Assembly (NCBI GenBank): GCA_964503315.1
Contig: CAZCZL010000002.1
Coordinates: forward strand, 336,833 to 400,832
Origin: FEB-12 sp964503315
GTDB lineage: Bacteria; Zixibacteria; MSB-5A5; GN15; FEB-12
DNA: 64,000 nucleotides
Direction of reading: 5' to 3'
The notes under the pieces were generated by a model. The model did not search any database and had not been told where the DNA came from. It saw nothing but the letters and a program-made list of their open reading frames with translations. The first letter of the stretch is position 1; every line of letters begins with the position of its first letter. Below are positions 51,890 to 61,304 of this stretch, piece by piece. The position numbers and the translations under genes were made by a program.

Positions 51890-52479
51890 TTCGACCGCGC
51901 GCTGTCGGCCCTGGCCGAATCCACCGAGGGGTACATCGGCTCGATCTGTCTGATCGTGACAGACCCCACCATTACCCAGGCATTACTATAGCCTGCCCCT
52001 TTAGCCTTTTGCTGGTACGACTCTGCTTCCTTGCGCGTCGCGAACTCCCCCACTCGAAGCTTATAGTACGGTACTTCATAGTCGAGAGTCACCGGTTGAT
52101 CAAAAAGCTCCTGCGCCACCGCCAACGCCCGCCGTGCCTCGGAGTACGTGTCGATCATCCCCAATTGAACCCGAAAGACCTGAGCCGCCAACGTGTCTTT
52201 GCCGACCGCGTCTCCGCCCGGGAATATCTTCGCCGGAGGAACCAGTCGCGTCATACCGCGCTGCGCTTCTTTGGTTAACTGACGGCTGACCGGGATAGTA
52301 TCCTGAGCCAGTCCCAATGCATTGACTGACTCAACCGGTTTCGACGGCTTGGCTTGTTTCTGAACGACCGGCTGTGCCTGACGTTCCTCACCCGCTACCG
52401 GCTGTTCATCGATACAGCCGGTCAACATGACCACCGCTACCACGCCACAAAGCAGTCTACAGATACTTCTTCCAATCAT
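51886..52479 (-). CDS. SPOR-domain lipoprotein
   Basis: 197 residues. Signal peptide with lipobox Cys22 (VMLTGCIDE), a Gln/Lys/Pro-rich linker to about 75, then a SPOR domain at about 100-180 (RVQLGMIDTYSEARRALAVA and YYKLRVGEFATRKEAESYQQ) that binds denuded peptidoglycan at division sites. Overlaps manC by 23 bases. Confidence 0.88.
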   Translation of the reverse strand: MIGRSICRLLCGVVAVVMLTGCIDEQPVAGEERQAQPVVQKQAKPSKPVESVNALGLAQDTIPVSRQLTKEAQRGMTRLVPPAKIFPGGDAVGKDTLAAQVFRVQLGMIDTYSEARRALAVAQELFDQPVTLDYEVPYYKLRVGEFATRKEAESYQQKAKGAGYSNAWVMVGSVTIRQIEPMYPSVDSARADSARSN

Positions 52480-53536
52480 CCCGCTTACTCAGTAACGCCA
52501 GCAGATCCTTCACCTGGCTCGCTTTCGTTTTGTGAGCGACCAGGGTGATATTCTCGGAGCGAACTACCACCAGATCGGAGAGTCCAATACAAGCGATTAT
52601 CCCATCTGCGTCGTTATAGACCGTCGTTTCGAAAGTCTCCAGTGCGATCGCCTCGCCTATCAGTACGTTATTCTCCGAGTCGCGATCCTTATACCGTTCG
52701 AGCGAGTTCCAGCTCCCTACGTCATCCCAGATGATATCCCCCTTCATCACCAGCACATTGCTTGCTTTTTCAAGAACCGCGTAGTCGATCGAGATCGAGG
52801 GGGCACTGTCATACAGATGCTTGCGCGCGGCAGCCTCGCCCGAAGTCCCAATGGTCTTGCCATATTCCATCAGTTGACGGTGCGCGTCTGGAAGACACTG
52901 CGCGATCGCGTTCAGGATCGCTTTGGCCGACCAAATGAACATCCCGCTGTTCCACAAATATTGCCGGCTGAAGTAATACTCCTGCGCCACTGCCGCTTTC
53001 GGCTTCTCCGCAAACTGGGAAACGGCAAAAACTGTGGTTTCGCCTTCTTTCGAATACGCGTCCCCCAACTTGATGTATCCGTATGCCGTCTCTGGCCGAG
53101 TCGGCGTGATCCCTATTGTGATCAAACGTTCTTCACGTGCCGCCAGTGTCGCGCCGTCCTTCAGTATCTGGACCAGCTTTTCCGGAGGACGGATCAGGTG
53201 ATCCGCTGACAACACTACCATCACCGCGTCCGGATCCTCGTGCAGCAGATGGATTGCCGCGAACCCTATCGCCAGGCAGGTATTCCGTCCAAATGGCTCG
53301 GTCAACACGTTCGCCTTTGTCACCCCCGGCAGCGACGACATGATATGTTCGGTCATCGATTCTCCGGCCACGATCCGAATATTCTGGAACGGGATGAGCG
53401 GAGTCACGCGATGGATCGTTTCCTCCAGCATCGACTTGTCGGAAGTCAGCTTGAGAAACTGCTTGGGACGTTTGGCTCGGGACAACGGCCAGAACCGTTC
53501 ACCCTTTCCACCTGCCATAATTACGCCATGGATCAC
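52457..53536 (-). CDS. manC: Mannose-1-phosphate guanylyltransferase
   Basis: 359 residues. Nucleotidyltransferase signature MAGGKGERFWPLSRAKRPKQ near the N-terminus, then AIGFAAIHLLHEDPDAVMVV and SADHLIRPP. Single enzyme without the mannose-6-phosphate isomerase domain fused in some ManC forms. It makes GDP-mannose for glycans. First gene of a five-gene operon, with a strong promoter 36-64 bases upstream. Confidence 0.93.
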   Translation of the reverse strand: MIHGVIMAGGKGERFWPLSRAKRPKQFLKLTSDKSMLEETIHRVTPLIPFQNIRIVAGESMTEHIMSSLPGVTKANVLTEPFGRNTCLAIGFAAIHLLHEDPDAVMVVLSADHLIRPPEKLVQILKDGATLAAREERLITIGITPTRPETAYGYIKLGDAYSKEGETTVFAVSQFAEKPKAAVAQEYYFSRQYLWNSGMFIWSAKAILNAIAQCLPDAHRQLMEYGKTIGTSGEAAARKHLYDSAPSISIDYAVLEKASNVLVMKGDIIWDDVGSWNSLERYKDRDSENNVLIGEAIALETFETTVYNDADGIIACIGLSDLVVVRSENITLVAHKTKASQVKDLLALLSKRDDWKKYL

Positions 53537-53571
53537 GTCGGACCTTTCCTTAAGAACTGCCTAATTAACTG

Positions 53572-53600
53572 ATAATAATGGAGTTGAGCGGCCCAGTCAA
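53572..53600 (-). promoter_or_regulatory. manC: Promoter of the manC operon
   Basis: On minus: TTGACT (53595-53600), 17-base spacer, TATTAT (53572-53577; 5 of 6). The best sigma70-like match at any of the long operons here. Confidence 0.75.
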
Positions 53601-53647
53601 GTGTTGAGCCAGACCGCTTATCTATTGACGGGCTGCCAGTTAGCTAC

Positions 53648-54601
53648 TTATGCCAGCTCCGGCGCGTTGAGTATCCCCAGCAACATCGAATTCAGTTTCC
53701 CTTCCCACGAATCCGAGCGCGAACCGATCGCCACCGGTAACTTCCCACCCACCACTACGCCCCCCATCTGACAGCGACCATATAGCGCCATCGCTTTGTA
53801 GATTCCATTCGCTGTCTCAAGATTCGGCGCCACCATTCCGTCCGCCTGACCAGCCACAGGCGAGTTCTTCACACCCTTTGAATGCGCCGCGAACATGTCT
53901 ACCGCTACATCAAACGACAACGGTCCATCGACCATCGCTCCTTTTATCTGCCCGCGCTCCCACATCTTGGCGATGACCGCCGCTTCCATCGTCACCTGCA
54001 TCTGCGGATAAATGACTTCGACCGCCGCCAGAAGCGCGATTCGCGGATTCTGTATCCCGATGGAGTTTGACACTTTCGTCAGATTGTCTATTAAGGCAAG
54101 CTTGGTTTTCAGATCCGGCGCAACATTGACCGCGCCGTCCGTCACCATGAGGAGTTTCTTATATCGTTCCGGGCGCAACACCGCGACATGCGAGATCGTC
54201 TTGTCCTTCTGCACGAATCCGTTCTCAGGCAGGAACAGACATTTGAAAAGATCCCCGGTCATCATTCTCCCTTTAACTATCAGGTTGACTTGACCGCTGT
54301 TCATCAGTTCACATGTCTTCGCCACAGCTTCGACCGGATCAAGCGCGCCGATGAACTCGCCATCCGGGAAATCGATATTGTCCTCCCGGCAGACCTCCTC
54401 GAACAACTTTTCATCGCCGACCAGCACCGGATCGATCAACTTCTCGGCGGCCATTTTGGCGAATGCTCTGAGTATATCCGGCTCGCTCGGCGTCACCAAT
54501 GCCGCACGAATTTTGGACTTGGCCGCGCGTTCGCGAGCGCGGGCGAATATCTGTTCGTAAGAATGAACCTCCGGTACTGTGACTTCGGGAAGCATCGTCA
54601 A
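53648..54601 (-). CDS. ptb: Phosphate butyryltransferase-like protein, copy 1
   Basis: 317 residues, Pta/Ptb fold. Visible: LIVKGRMMTGDLFKCLF, KTISHVAVLRPERYKKLL, TDGAVNVAPDLKTK, VDGPLSFDVAVDMFAAHSKG and the CoA-binding region VVVGGKLPVAIGSRSD. It swaps CoA for phosphate on short acyl-CoAs to give acyl-phosphate. It overlaps copy 2 by four bases and is the last gene of the ior operon. The exact acyl substrate is not readable; chain length may differ from copy 2. Confidence 0.85.
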   Translation of the reverse strand: MTMLPEVTVPEVHSYEQIFARARERAAKSKIRAALVTPSEPDILRAFAKMAAEKLIDPVLVGDEKLFEEVCREDNIDFPDGEFIGALDPVEAVAKTCELMNSGQVNLIVKGRMMTGDLFKCLFLPENGFVQKDKTISHVAVLRPERYKKLLMVTDGAVNVAPDLKTKLALIDNLTKVSNSIGIQNPRIALLAAVEVIYPQMQVTMEAAVIAKMWERGQIKGAMVDGPLSFDVAVDMFAAHSKGVKNSPVAGQADGMVAPNLETANGIYKAMALYGRCQMGGVVVGGKLPVAIGSRSDSWEGKLNSMLLGILNAPELA

Positions 54602-55557
54602 CTCCTCCCGCCAAAGATGTTGTTCTGCTTGTAATAGTCCGCGATGACACAGGCCAGCGCCAGCGATGCTTTTTTGTTTTTCACCGTATCGGTTCGTGAA
54701 ACCAACGACACCGGCACCTTGGCGCCGACAATCACTCCCGCGAATACCGCTTCGGCGAACTGTATGAGAGATTTGGCGACGATATTCCCTTCTTCGATAG
54801 AATCTACCAGATAGATATCCGCGTCGCCGGCCACCGCTCCACCAACATGCTGATACTCGACTGCCCGCTGTGAAGTCGCCATATCCAGCGACAACGGCCC
54901 CTGCACGATCACATCCTGAAGATTCTCCAGCGCCATCGGGAGAACCGCGTCGATATCTGACAGCGTATGCGGAACTTTCTCCGACAACCTGTCCGATGCC
55001 GCCGAGAGCGCGACCTTAACCGGCGACAATCCCAGTGCCCGCCCTACCAACACCGCGTTCTCCAGTATCTGATACTTCTGTTCAACATCCGGCTTCACCA
55101 CCATCCCTCCATCAGTGAAGTTGAGCAGTTTGTGGTAGCCCGGGATATCCAGCACGGCGCAGTGCGAAAGCGTGTTTTTGCCCCGAAGTCCGTATTGCTT
55201 GTCAAGCACCACTTTCAGAACCGATGAGGTCGGCATGAACCCCTTCATGATCGCGTCGGCTTTCCCCTCCGATGCCAGCTTGACCGCTTTGTGCGCCGCC
55301 TGATTGACATTCTTCTCGTCGACTACTTCGAGTCTATCGATAGGTATTTTGTGCTCTGACGCCATTTGTTCGATCATCGCTTTGTCGCCGACCAGGATGC
55401 CGGAGAGAAACCCCTCGGCCTCAGATTGCGACATTGCGTCGATAACATCGACATCCTGCGCGGCGGCTACCGCCACACGGGCTTTGCGCCCCGCTTTGGC
55501 GATCTCAATCGCCCGCGCTATCAGCGCATCGGATGAATGGATTGGTTCAGTGGACAT
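54598..55557 (-). CDS. ptb: Phosphate butyryltransferase-like protein, copy 2
   Basis: 319 residues, same family as copy 1 (ADAIMKGFMPTSSVLKVVL, NTLSHCAVLDIPGYHKLL, TDGGMVVKPDVEQK, VQGPLSLDMATSQRAVEYQH, VIVGAKVPVSLVSRTD). The two proteins align over their full length but are clearly diverged, so this is an older duplication. Either two substrate ranges or a heteromeric enzyme is possible. 37 bases after buk. Confidence 0.85.
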   Translation of the reverse strand: MSTEPIHSSDALIARAIEIAKAGRKARVAVAAAQDVDVIDAMSQSEAEGFLSGILVGDKAMIEQMASEHKIPIDRLEVVDEKNVNQAAHKAVKLASEGKADAIMKGFMPTSSVLKVVLDKQYGLRGKNTLSHCAVLDIPGYHKLLNFTDGGMVVKPDVEQKYQILENAVLVGRALGLSPVKVALSAASDRLSEKVPHTLSDIDAVLPMALENLQDVIVQGPLSLDMATSQRAVEYQHVGGAVAGDADIYLVDSIEEGNIVAKSLIQFAEAVFAGVIVGAKVPVSLVSRTDTVKNKKASLALACVIADYYKQNNIFGGRS

Positions 55558-55594
55558 TGATTCTGCCCCTATCTCGACAGCGACAAATGGGTCG

Positions 55595-56662
55595 CTAGTA
55601 CACCTTCAACTTCTCCTGCCCCGTCAAAAACCGCACTCCCGCCGCCGCCAACGCCTCCATCTCAAACTCCCCCGGTACCGCGATGATCTTGCCTAAAAAT
55701 GACACGTGCTTCGATATCTCGTCGATCAGCCGCTCCGAGTGCGCCATGCCGCCGGTTAATACGATCGCCTCGAATTTCCCACACAACACTGTCGCCACCG
55801 AGCCGATCTCTTTGGCGATCTGGTATGCCATCGCGTTGAAATGAAGCAGCGCCTTCTGGTCTCCCGCTTCGATCATCTTCTCTGTCTCTATCAAGTCAGC
55901 AACCCCGATATATGCCACGAGGCCCGACTTCTTCGAAAGCTTGTCTATCATCTCCTGCTCGGTAAACTTACCGGAATAGCAGAGCTTGACCAATCCGCCG
56001 ATCGGGAGCGCGCCGGAGCGATCCGGCGAAAACGGCCCCATCCCCAGTAGAGCGTCATTGACATCGATGATCTTCCCGCCCTGTAGCGCCGCGACAGACA
56101 CGCCGCCCCCCATGTGACAGGCGACGTAGTTGACCTCTTCCAACTTCTTCCCGACTTTGGCCGCTTCGCGACGGCAAACCTCTTTGATATTCAGCGCGTG
56201 AGCGCGGCACTTGCGCGGAATCTCCGGCACGCCCGAAATCCTGGCTATTTCAGTGAAGTTATCCGTTGTGATTGGATCCGCTATCAGCGATGGCACACTG
56301 TATTTGATTGCCAAAGCCCGCGCGATGATAGCTCCCAGATTCGAGGCATGATTCGAATACTTCATCGTCTTGAGGTCATCGATCATCTGATCGGAGATCT
56401 CATACGATCCCCCTTCCAGCGGTTTCACCGGCGCTCCGCGCCCAACCACCGCCTTCAGGTCAGCCGACCTAATGTTCAGCCCCGCGATCCAGTGGTTGAT
56501 CTCCGCCATCCGAAGGTCATACTGTTCGGCGACATTGGCAAACTTTGCCAACTCCTTTGGGTCATGCCGCACATTATCCTCGGCGATTTTCTTGTCACTG
56601 TCGAACAGTGCCGCCTTGGTAGAGGTCGAGCCCGGATTGATGATCAGCATCAACATCGACAT
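55595..56662 (-). CDS. buk: Butyrate kinase
   Basis: 355 residues from ATG 56662 (AGGGATAGAGAG upstream); a GTG at 56677 is also in frame and overlaps iorB. ASKHA-fold acyl kinase: INPGSTSTKAALFDSDKK at the N-terminus, ACHMGGGVSVAALQGGKIID, ALLGMGPFSPDRSGALP and VLTGGMAHSERLID. It turns acyl-phosphate and ADP into acid and ATP. With the two Ptb proteins it would make ATP from acyl-CoA produced by the IorAB oxidoreductase. Confidence 0.93.
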   Translation of the reverse strand: MSMLMLIINPGSTSTKAALFDSDKKIAEDNVRHDPKELAKFANVAEQYDLRMAEINHWIAGLNIRSADLKAVVGRGAPVKPLEGGSYEISDQMIDDLKTMKYSNHASNLGAIIARALAIKYSVPSLIADPITTDNFTEIARISGVPEIPRKCRAHALNIKEVCRREAAKVGKKLEEVNYVACHMGGGVSVAALQGGKIIDVNDALLGMGPFSPDRSGALPIGGLVKLCYSGKFTEQEMIDKLSKKSGLVAYIGVADLIETEKMIEAGDQKALLHFNAMAYQIAKEIGSVATVLCGKFEAIVLTGGMAHSERLIDEISKHVSFLGKIIAVPGEFEMEALAAAGVRFLTGQEKLKVY

Positions 56663-56673
56663 CTCTCTATCCC

Positions 56674-57273
56674 TCACACTGCGGTTTTGCTCAGCCGGAT
56701 ATCGCGCCCGCGCGCAAATGCCTTCAGATTTATATCCACGAGTTTTGGTTTTACTCGCGACTTGATCGTGTCGGTCCAGAGTTCAATTGAAAGCGGCATA
56801 TAGTTGGACAGCACGCCCAACAGGATAGTATTGACCAACCGTGGATTCCCCAACTCCGCCGCGATCTTATCCGCTTCGACCCCGATCGTTTTGCGCACGA
56901 TCTTCTGCATCTCCGCAATTGCGTCTTCCGGATAATGATACTGCTTCGACCCGGTCACGATCGCCGGAATAAGCGCCGTACGCGAGACGATCGCTGTTCC
57001 ATCCTTCTTCAACCAGTTGATCGCGCGGAACCCTTCCGCCTGCTCAAACGCCATCAGCACATCGGCCGATCCCTCCTGGATGGTCGGCGAATAAACCACC
57101 GGTCCAATTCGCACGTGCGATGAAACCACACCGCCACGTTGCGACATGCCGTGTATCTCCGATTTCTTGACATCAAATCCGGCGTTCATCGCCGCTTCGG
57201 ACAAAATCTCCGAGGCCAGCAACACTCCCTGCCCCCCCACGCCCACTATCAATATGTTCATTGTCTCTTGCAT
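56674..57273 (-). CDS. iorB: Indolepyruvate:ferredoxin oxidoreductase beta subunit
   Basis: 199 residues. POR gamma-type domain: ILIVGVGGQGVLLASEILSE and SEIHGMSQRGGVVSSHVRIG are the family motifs. With IorA it oxidises aryl pyruvates to arylacetyl-CoA and reduces ferredoxin. Ten bases after iorA. Confidence 0.95.
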   Translation of the reverse strand: MQETMNILIVGVGGQGVLLASEILSEAAMNAGFDVKKSEIHGMSQRGGVVSSHVRIGPVVYSPTIQEGSADVLMAFEQAEGFRAINWLKKDGTAIVSRTALIPAIVTGSKQYHYPEDAIAEMQKIVRKTIGVEADKIAAELGNPRLVNTILLGVLSNYMPLSIELWTDTIKSRVKPKLVDINLKAFARGRDIRLSKTAV

Positions 57274-57283
57274 TGATCTGACC

Positions 57284-59065
57284 TCACGCTTTCACGAACT
57301 GACTCTTCAGGATTATCGCTTCCGGCGGACAGACTTGCGTACAGAGCGTACACCCGGTGCAGAGCGTTTCATCGATGATCGCTTTCGGATGTCCATGCTT
57401 ATTCGTCTCATGCGATGCCGCGATCGCCGGGCAGGATATCCGGAAGCAGGCGCCGCACGCCGTACAGAGTTCGGAATCCACCACGTACGGCTCTTCCATG
57501 ATCCGCACCGGCATCAGCACGCACGGCCGTGTCGTGATTATCACCGAAGGCCCGGGAGTCTCCATCTCCGTCTTGATGGAATTCAACACTCCATCGTAAT
57601 CGTACGGATCAAGCTCCCGCACATTCTTCACGCCAAGCGCCTTCACCAACTCCACCAGGTTCAGGCTCGGCGACTCGACTCCCATCAACGTCTTCCCCGT
57701 CGCCGGATGTTGCTGGCCGCCGGTCATTGCTGTGGCGCGATTATCGAGAATGATCACTGTCACATTGCTCTGATTCCAGACGGCATCGAGGAGGCCCGTG
57801 ATCCCTGAGTGTAGAAAGGTCGAATCGCCGATCACCGCGACCGTCCCCTTCTCCGACCCTTTCACCTTTTCCATGCCAATCGCGTTGCCTATCGAGGCAC
57901 CCATGCAGATACACGTATCCAGCGCGTTCAACGGTTCCATCACCCCGAGTGTGTAGCATCCAATATCACCGGTTACCGCCACACCGAGTTTCTTCAGCGC
58001 CATGAACGCGCCACGGTGGGGGCATCCCGGACAGAGCACCGGCGGACGCGGGAACATGTTCCCCGCCGAGTAGACCGGCTCAGTCACTTCTTTTATAATG
58101 CCAGCTTCTTTGAATCCATGCGCCACCCTAATGGGGGACAGTTCACCGAGCGCTCCGAAATACTTTTTCCCTTCGACATTCAGGAACCCCGCCGCTTTGA
58201 TCATCTCCTCCCAGAACGGCTCCAACTCTTCGACGATGAAAACGCGGTCATGACTCTTGATAAACTCCTCAATCTTTTTCATTGGAAGCGGGAATCCCAT
58301 CCCCAATTTCAGGTAGTCGAGATCCGGCGCTACTTCCTTGGTATATTGATAAGCAACGCCGCCGGTAATGACGCCGATCTTCGAGCCATTCTTCTCGACC
58401 ACATTGAACGGTGTCTCCTCGGCGAAATGCCGAAGTTTCTCCAGCCGCTCAGTCACCACGACGTGCCGCTTGCGCGCGTTCGACGGAATCATCACGTACT
58501 TCGATGGATCCTTGACGAACTTCCTGTTCGGCCCCGCGACAACATCATTTAACTCAACTATCCCTTTCGCGTGCGAAATGCGGGTCGTCATGTGCAGCAT
58601 CACCGGCGTATCAAACATCTCCGACATCTCATACGCTGTCACCAGCATATCTTTGGCCTCGGCGCTGCTCGACGGATTCAGCATTGGAACCGCCGCGAAC
58701 TTGGCAAATGTCCGGTTATCCTGTTCGTTCTGCGAGGAGTGCATCTCCGGGTCATCACACGACACGATAACAAATCCGCCATTGACACCCGTGTACGCGA
58801 AAGTCATGAACGGATCGGCCGCGACGTTGAGCCCTACGTGCTTCATCGTGCAAAGCGCGCGGCCACCGCCTATCGATGCACCGATCGCCACCTCAAACGC
58901 CACTTTCTCGTTGGGCGACCATTGCGAATAGACCTGCGGAAACCTATCTGCCAGGGTCTCAAGTATTTCAGTAGATGGGGTCCCGGGGTACGATGCAGCC
59001 AACGCCACGCCGGCTTCATAAGCTCCGCGGGCGACTGCTTCATTTCCGGATAATAGTTCTCTCAT
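57284..59065 (-). CDS. iorA: Indolepyruvate:ferredoxin oxidoreductase alpha subunit
   Basis: 593 residues. The N-terminal pyrimidine-binding domain starts LLSGNEAVARGAYEAGVALA, SYPGTPSTEILE; the pyrophosphate domain has CPGCPHRGAFMALKKL and VAVIGDSTFLHSGITGL for thiamine diphosphate. At the C-terminus two ferredoxin-type [4Fe-4S] motifs, CTACGACFRISCP and CTGCTLCTQVCPPEA, carry electrons out. Acts on indolepyruvate, phenylpyruvate and similar 2-oxoacids with CoA. Head of the ior-buk-ptb operon. Confidence 0.96.
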   Translation of the reverse strand: MRELLSGNEAVARGAYEAGVALAASYPGTPSTEILETLADRFPQVYSQWSPNEKVAFEVAIGASIGGGRALCTMKHVGLNVAADPFMTFAYTGVNGGFVIVSCDDPEMHSSQNEQDNRTFAKFAAVPMLNPSSSAEAKDMLVTAYEMSEMFDTPVMLHMTTRISHAKGIVELNDVVAGPNRKFVKDPSKYVMIPSNARKRHVVVTERLEKLRHFAEETPFNVVEKNGSKIGVITGGVAYQYTKEVAPDLDYLKLGMGFPLPMKKIEEFIKSHDRVFIVEELEPFWEEMIKAAGFLNVEGKKYFGALGELSPIRVAHGFKEAGIIKEVTEPVYSAGNMFPRPPVLCPGCPHRGAFMALKKLGVAVTGDIGCYTLGVMEPLNALDTCICMGASIGNAIGMEKVKGSEKGTVAVIGDSTFLHSGITGLLDAVWNQSNVTVIILDNRATAMTGGQQHPATGKTLMGVESPSLNLVELVKALGVKNVRELDPYDYDGVLNSIKTEMETPGPSVIITTRPCVLMPVRIMEEPYVVDSELCTACGACFRISCPAIAASHETNKHGHPKAIIDETLCTGCTLCTQVCPPEAIILKSQFVKA

Positions 59066-59105
59066 ATACTCTATCTCGTTACAAAGCTGTGAATTCTTTC
59101 ACAAA

Positions 59106-59134
59106 AAGTACAAAACGTAGCTGGAACTGGCAAG
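59106..59134 (-). promoter_or_regulatory. Promoter of the iorAB-buk-ptb operon
   Basis: On minus: TTGCCA (59129-59134; 5 of 6), 17-base spacer, TACTTT (59106-59111), the same -10 as before pal. Confidence 0.5.
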
Positions 59135-59201
59135 GATGATTTTGGTGATAGTTTACTTATTGGTAGACGATGTCGAACGATTGCACACAGAGTGACTTCT
59201 C

Positions 59202-59239
59202 CAAAAACAAAGGCTCTCGACACAGAGTCGAGAGCCTTT
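59202..59239 (-). terminator. Terminator after the isocitrate dehydrogenase gene
   Basis: Thirteen-pair hairpin (AAAGGCTCTCGA 59209-59220 with TCGAGAGCCTTT 59228-59239, plus an inner C-G pair). On minus the run GTTTTTG follows. Confidence 0.88.
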
Positions 59240-59266
59240 CAGAGTAACAGAATCAGGCAGGGACGC

Positions 59267-60385
59267 TTACAGCTTAGCCGCGACCGCCTGCGCGACCTCC
59301 AGCGACGTATTCTTCCCGCCCATATCGTACGTCCGCACTTTCCCCTCTTTGATGACTGAGGCGATCGCGTTCTCGAGTTGGACCCCCTTCTCCTTCTCGC
59401 CCAACCAGTCAAACATCAGCTTAACCGTCAACAGCATGGCGATCGGATTCACTTTGTAGAGGCCGGCATACTTCGGCGCTGAGCCATGGGTCGGCTCGAA
59501 CACCGCGTAATTGTCGCCGATATTCCCCGATGCCGCGAAACCCAGCCCACCAACCAACTGCGCGCAGAGGTCGGAGATGATATCGCCGAACATGTTCGAG
59601 GTTACGATCACCGAGTAATCGAACGGATTCTTCAGCAGCCACATGCACATGGCATCGATATTCGCTTCTTTCAATTCGATCCCCGGATAACCTTTCGCAA
59701 CTTCTCTGGCTGTGCGAACCATCAGGCCCGATGTCTCGCGAATTACGTTCGGCTTCTCGACGATCGTCACATGCGGTCGCCCTTCCTTTTTGGCGAACTC
59801 AAACGCATCGACGATAATATTGCGGCAGCCATTCTTCGTATTGATACGCAGCGAGACCGCTATCTCATTCCCCGGCGTTTTGTCAAAGCGGGCCATCTTC
59901 TTGTTATGTTTCTTGACCGCCTCTCGAACTTCGTCCGGCAGCGGGAAAAACTCCACTCCGACATACATATCTTCCGTATTCTCACGGAAGACCACGATAT
60001 CGATCCCTTCCTTGAAATTCAGCGGATTTCCCGGATAGGCTTTGCAGGGACGAAGGTTCGTGCGCAGATTGAATTCCTGGCGCATCCGCACGATCGGTGA
60101 CGAATAGACCAGATTCTTACCCTGGAGCGATGGGATCAGCGCCTGCTCCGCCTCTTCCTTTGGCAGCGAGGTTATTGCGCCGAACAGCGCGCAATCGGTA
60201 TTGCGCAATAGCTCGATCGTCCGATCCGGAAGTGGGTTCGCTTCTTTCGCCCAGAACTCCCACCCGATATCCCCATGTATGTACTCGGCGTCGAAATGCA
60301 TCTTGTCGAGCACGATCTTGGCAGCATCCATCACATCATTGCCCACTCCATCTCCCGGCAGCCAGGCAATTTTGTACTTAGACAT
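59267..60385 (-). CDS. icd: Isocitrate/isopropylmalate dehydrogenase family protein, probably isocitrate dehydrogenase
   Basis: 372 residues. Beta-decarboxylating dehydrogenase: IAWLPGDGVGNDVMDAAKIV (start), the substrate motif SSPIVRMRQEFNLRTNLRP with the serine and asparagine typical of isocitrate enzymes, VFRENTEDMYVGVEF, NMFGDIISDL and FEPTHGSAPKYAGL for the cofactor. It oxidises isocitrate to 2-oxoglutarate in the TCA cycle; homoisocitrate or isopropylmalate remain possible. Unusually it follows two outer-membrane barrel genes by 12 bases and ends in a terminator. Confidence 0.88.
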   Translation of the reverse strand: MSKYKIAWLPGDGVGNDVMDAAKIVLDKMHFDAEYIHGDIGWEFWAKEANPLPDRTIELLRNTDCALFGAITSLPKEEAEQALIPSLQGKNLVYSSPIVRMRQEFNLRTNLRPCKAYPGNPLNFKEGIDIVVFRENTEDMYVGVEFFPLPDEVREAVKKHNKKMARFDKTPGNEIAVSLRINTKNGCRNIIVDAFEFAKKEGRPHVTIVEKPNVIRETSGLMVRTAREVAKGYPGIELKEANIDAMCMWLLKNPFDYSVIVTSNMFGDIISDLCAQLVGGLGFAASGNIGDNYAVFEPTHGSAPKYAGLYKVNPIAMLLTVKLMFDWLGEKEKGVQLENAIASVIKEGKVRTYDMGGKNTSLEVAQAVAAKL

Positions 60386-60397
60386 AGTCTCTCCTGA

Positions 60398-61294
60398 TCA
60401 CAATTCTATGGTGAAATTAAAAAGGTGTGTCGTTCCCAGATCATTGGAGTACGGTACGAACGCGTACTCAATTGTCAAATTGCGGTGCGTAAACGACGCT
60501 CCGGCCGTTAACCCCTTGCTGTCATAATTGGTCATATACCCGGCGCGTACCGCCAGTGCCTCTTGAAGTCTTGTCTCGGCACCCAAATGCGCGTGCATCT
60601 CGTCATCCAATACAACGATATCCAGCGCCCCAAGATACTTCTGATACTGGTAGGATGTCCCCACGCGATAAGTGGTCGGCAATGAGATATCCCTCGACCC
60701 GACCACACCGGTTTTCTCAAGGTAGAAATCTCCGCCGAGATTGGTCGCGGAAGCGCCGATCCTCCAGATCGGGCTCACTTGATACAGTAGTCCAACATCG
60801 ATATTGGCTGCGGATCCCCTCCAGGCCTCAATCTTCTCGATAAACCACCCGGCGCCGAATCCGGCCGAAAACTTGTCGCTGAATTTATACCCGAGTCCAA
60901 CTTTGAAAGAGATATCATTGGCATCCGCCAGTGCCTGCGGTTCCGCGGTGGGAAACTGCCTGATCTCTAGGTCACCGAGCGACGCGTAACGTATTCCGCC
61001 ATGAACCCAGAAATTCCCTTTCAGGGGTGACGCAAAATACCCTGTCTCGAGGCGAACATTCTCCCAGTACTCGATATGGCCAAAACTGACGCGGAATTTG
61101 TCAGATCCGGTCGCGTTCGCCGGATTGTACGCCGGCGCGAACGGATCGTCGCTGATCGCGGCAAACGCGGCACCCATCCCGGACGGACGTGCCCCTGGCT
61201 CGATCTTCATCATCGCCAGACCATCCACCACCGTCGCCTGCGACACCCCACCGCTAACGGTAAGGATCAAAACTAGTATGGCCAGACGTTTCAT
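60398..61294 (-). CDS. PorV/PorQ-type outer-membrane barrel, copy 1
   Basis: 298 residues from ATG 61294 (GAGGAAG six bases upstream). Signal peptide KRLAILVLILTVSGGVSQA. Mature part begins with the UPF0164/PorV motif LAMMKIEPGARPSGMGAAFA and DDPFAPAYNPANA, then many barrel strands (YWENVRLETGYFASPLKG) and the end LGTTHLFNFTIEL. In Bacteroidetes PorV is the outer-membrane shuttle of type IX secretion. Ten bases after copy 2; likely the same export system as the secreted protein upstream. Confidence 0.85.
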   Translation of the reverse strand: MKRLAILVLILTVSGGVSQATVVDGLAMMKIEPGARPSGMGAAFAAISDDPFAPAYNPANATGSDKFRVSFGHIEYWENVRLETGYFASPLKGNFWVHGGIRYASLGDLEIRQFPTAEPQALADANDISFKVGLGYKFSDKFSAGFGAGWFIEKIEAWRGSAANIDVGLLYQVSPIWRIGASATNLGGDFYLEKTGVVGSRDISLPTTYRVGTSYQYQKYLGALDIVVLDDEMHAHLGAETRLQEALAVRAGYMTNYDSKGLTAGASFTHRNLTIEYAFVPYSNDLGTTHLFNFTIEL

Positions 61295-61304
61295 CACAAC
61301 TTCC

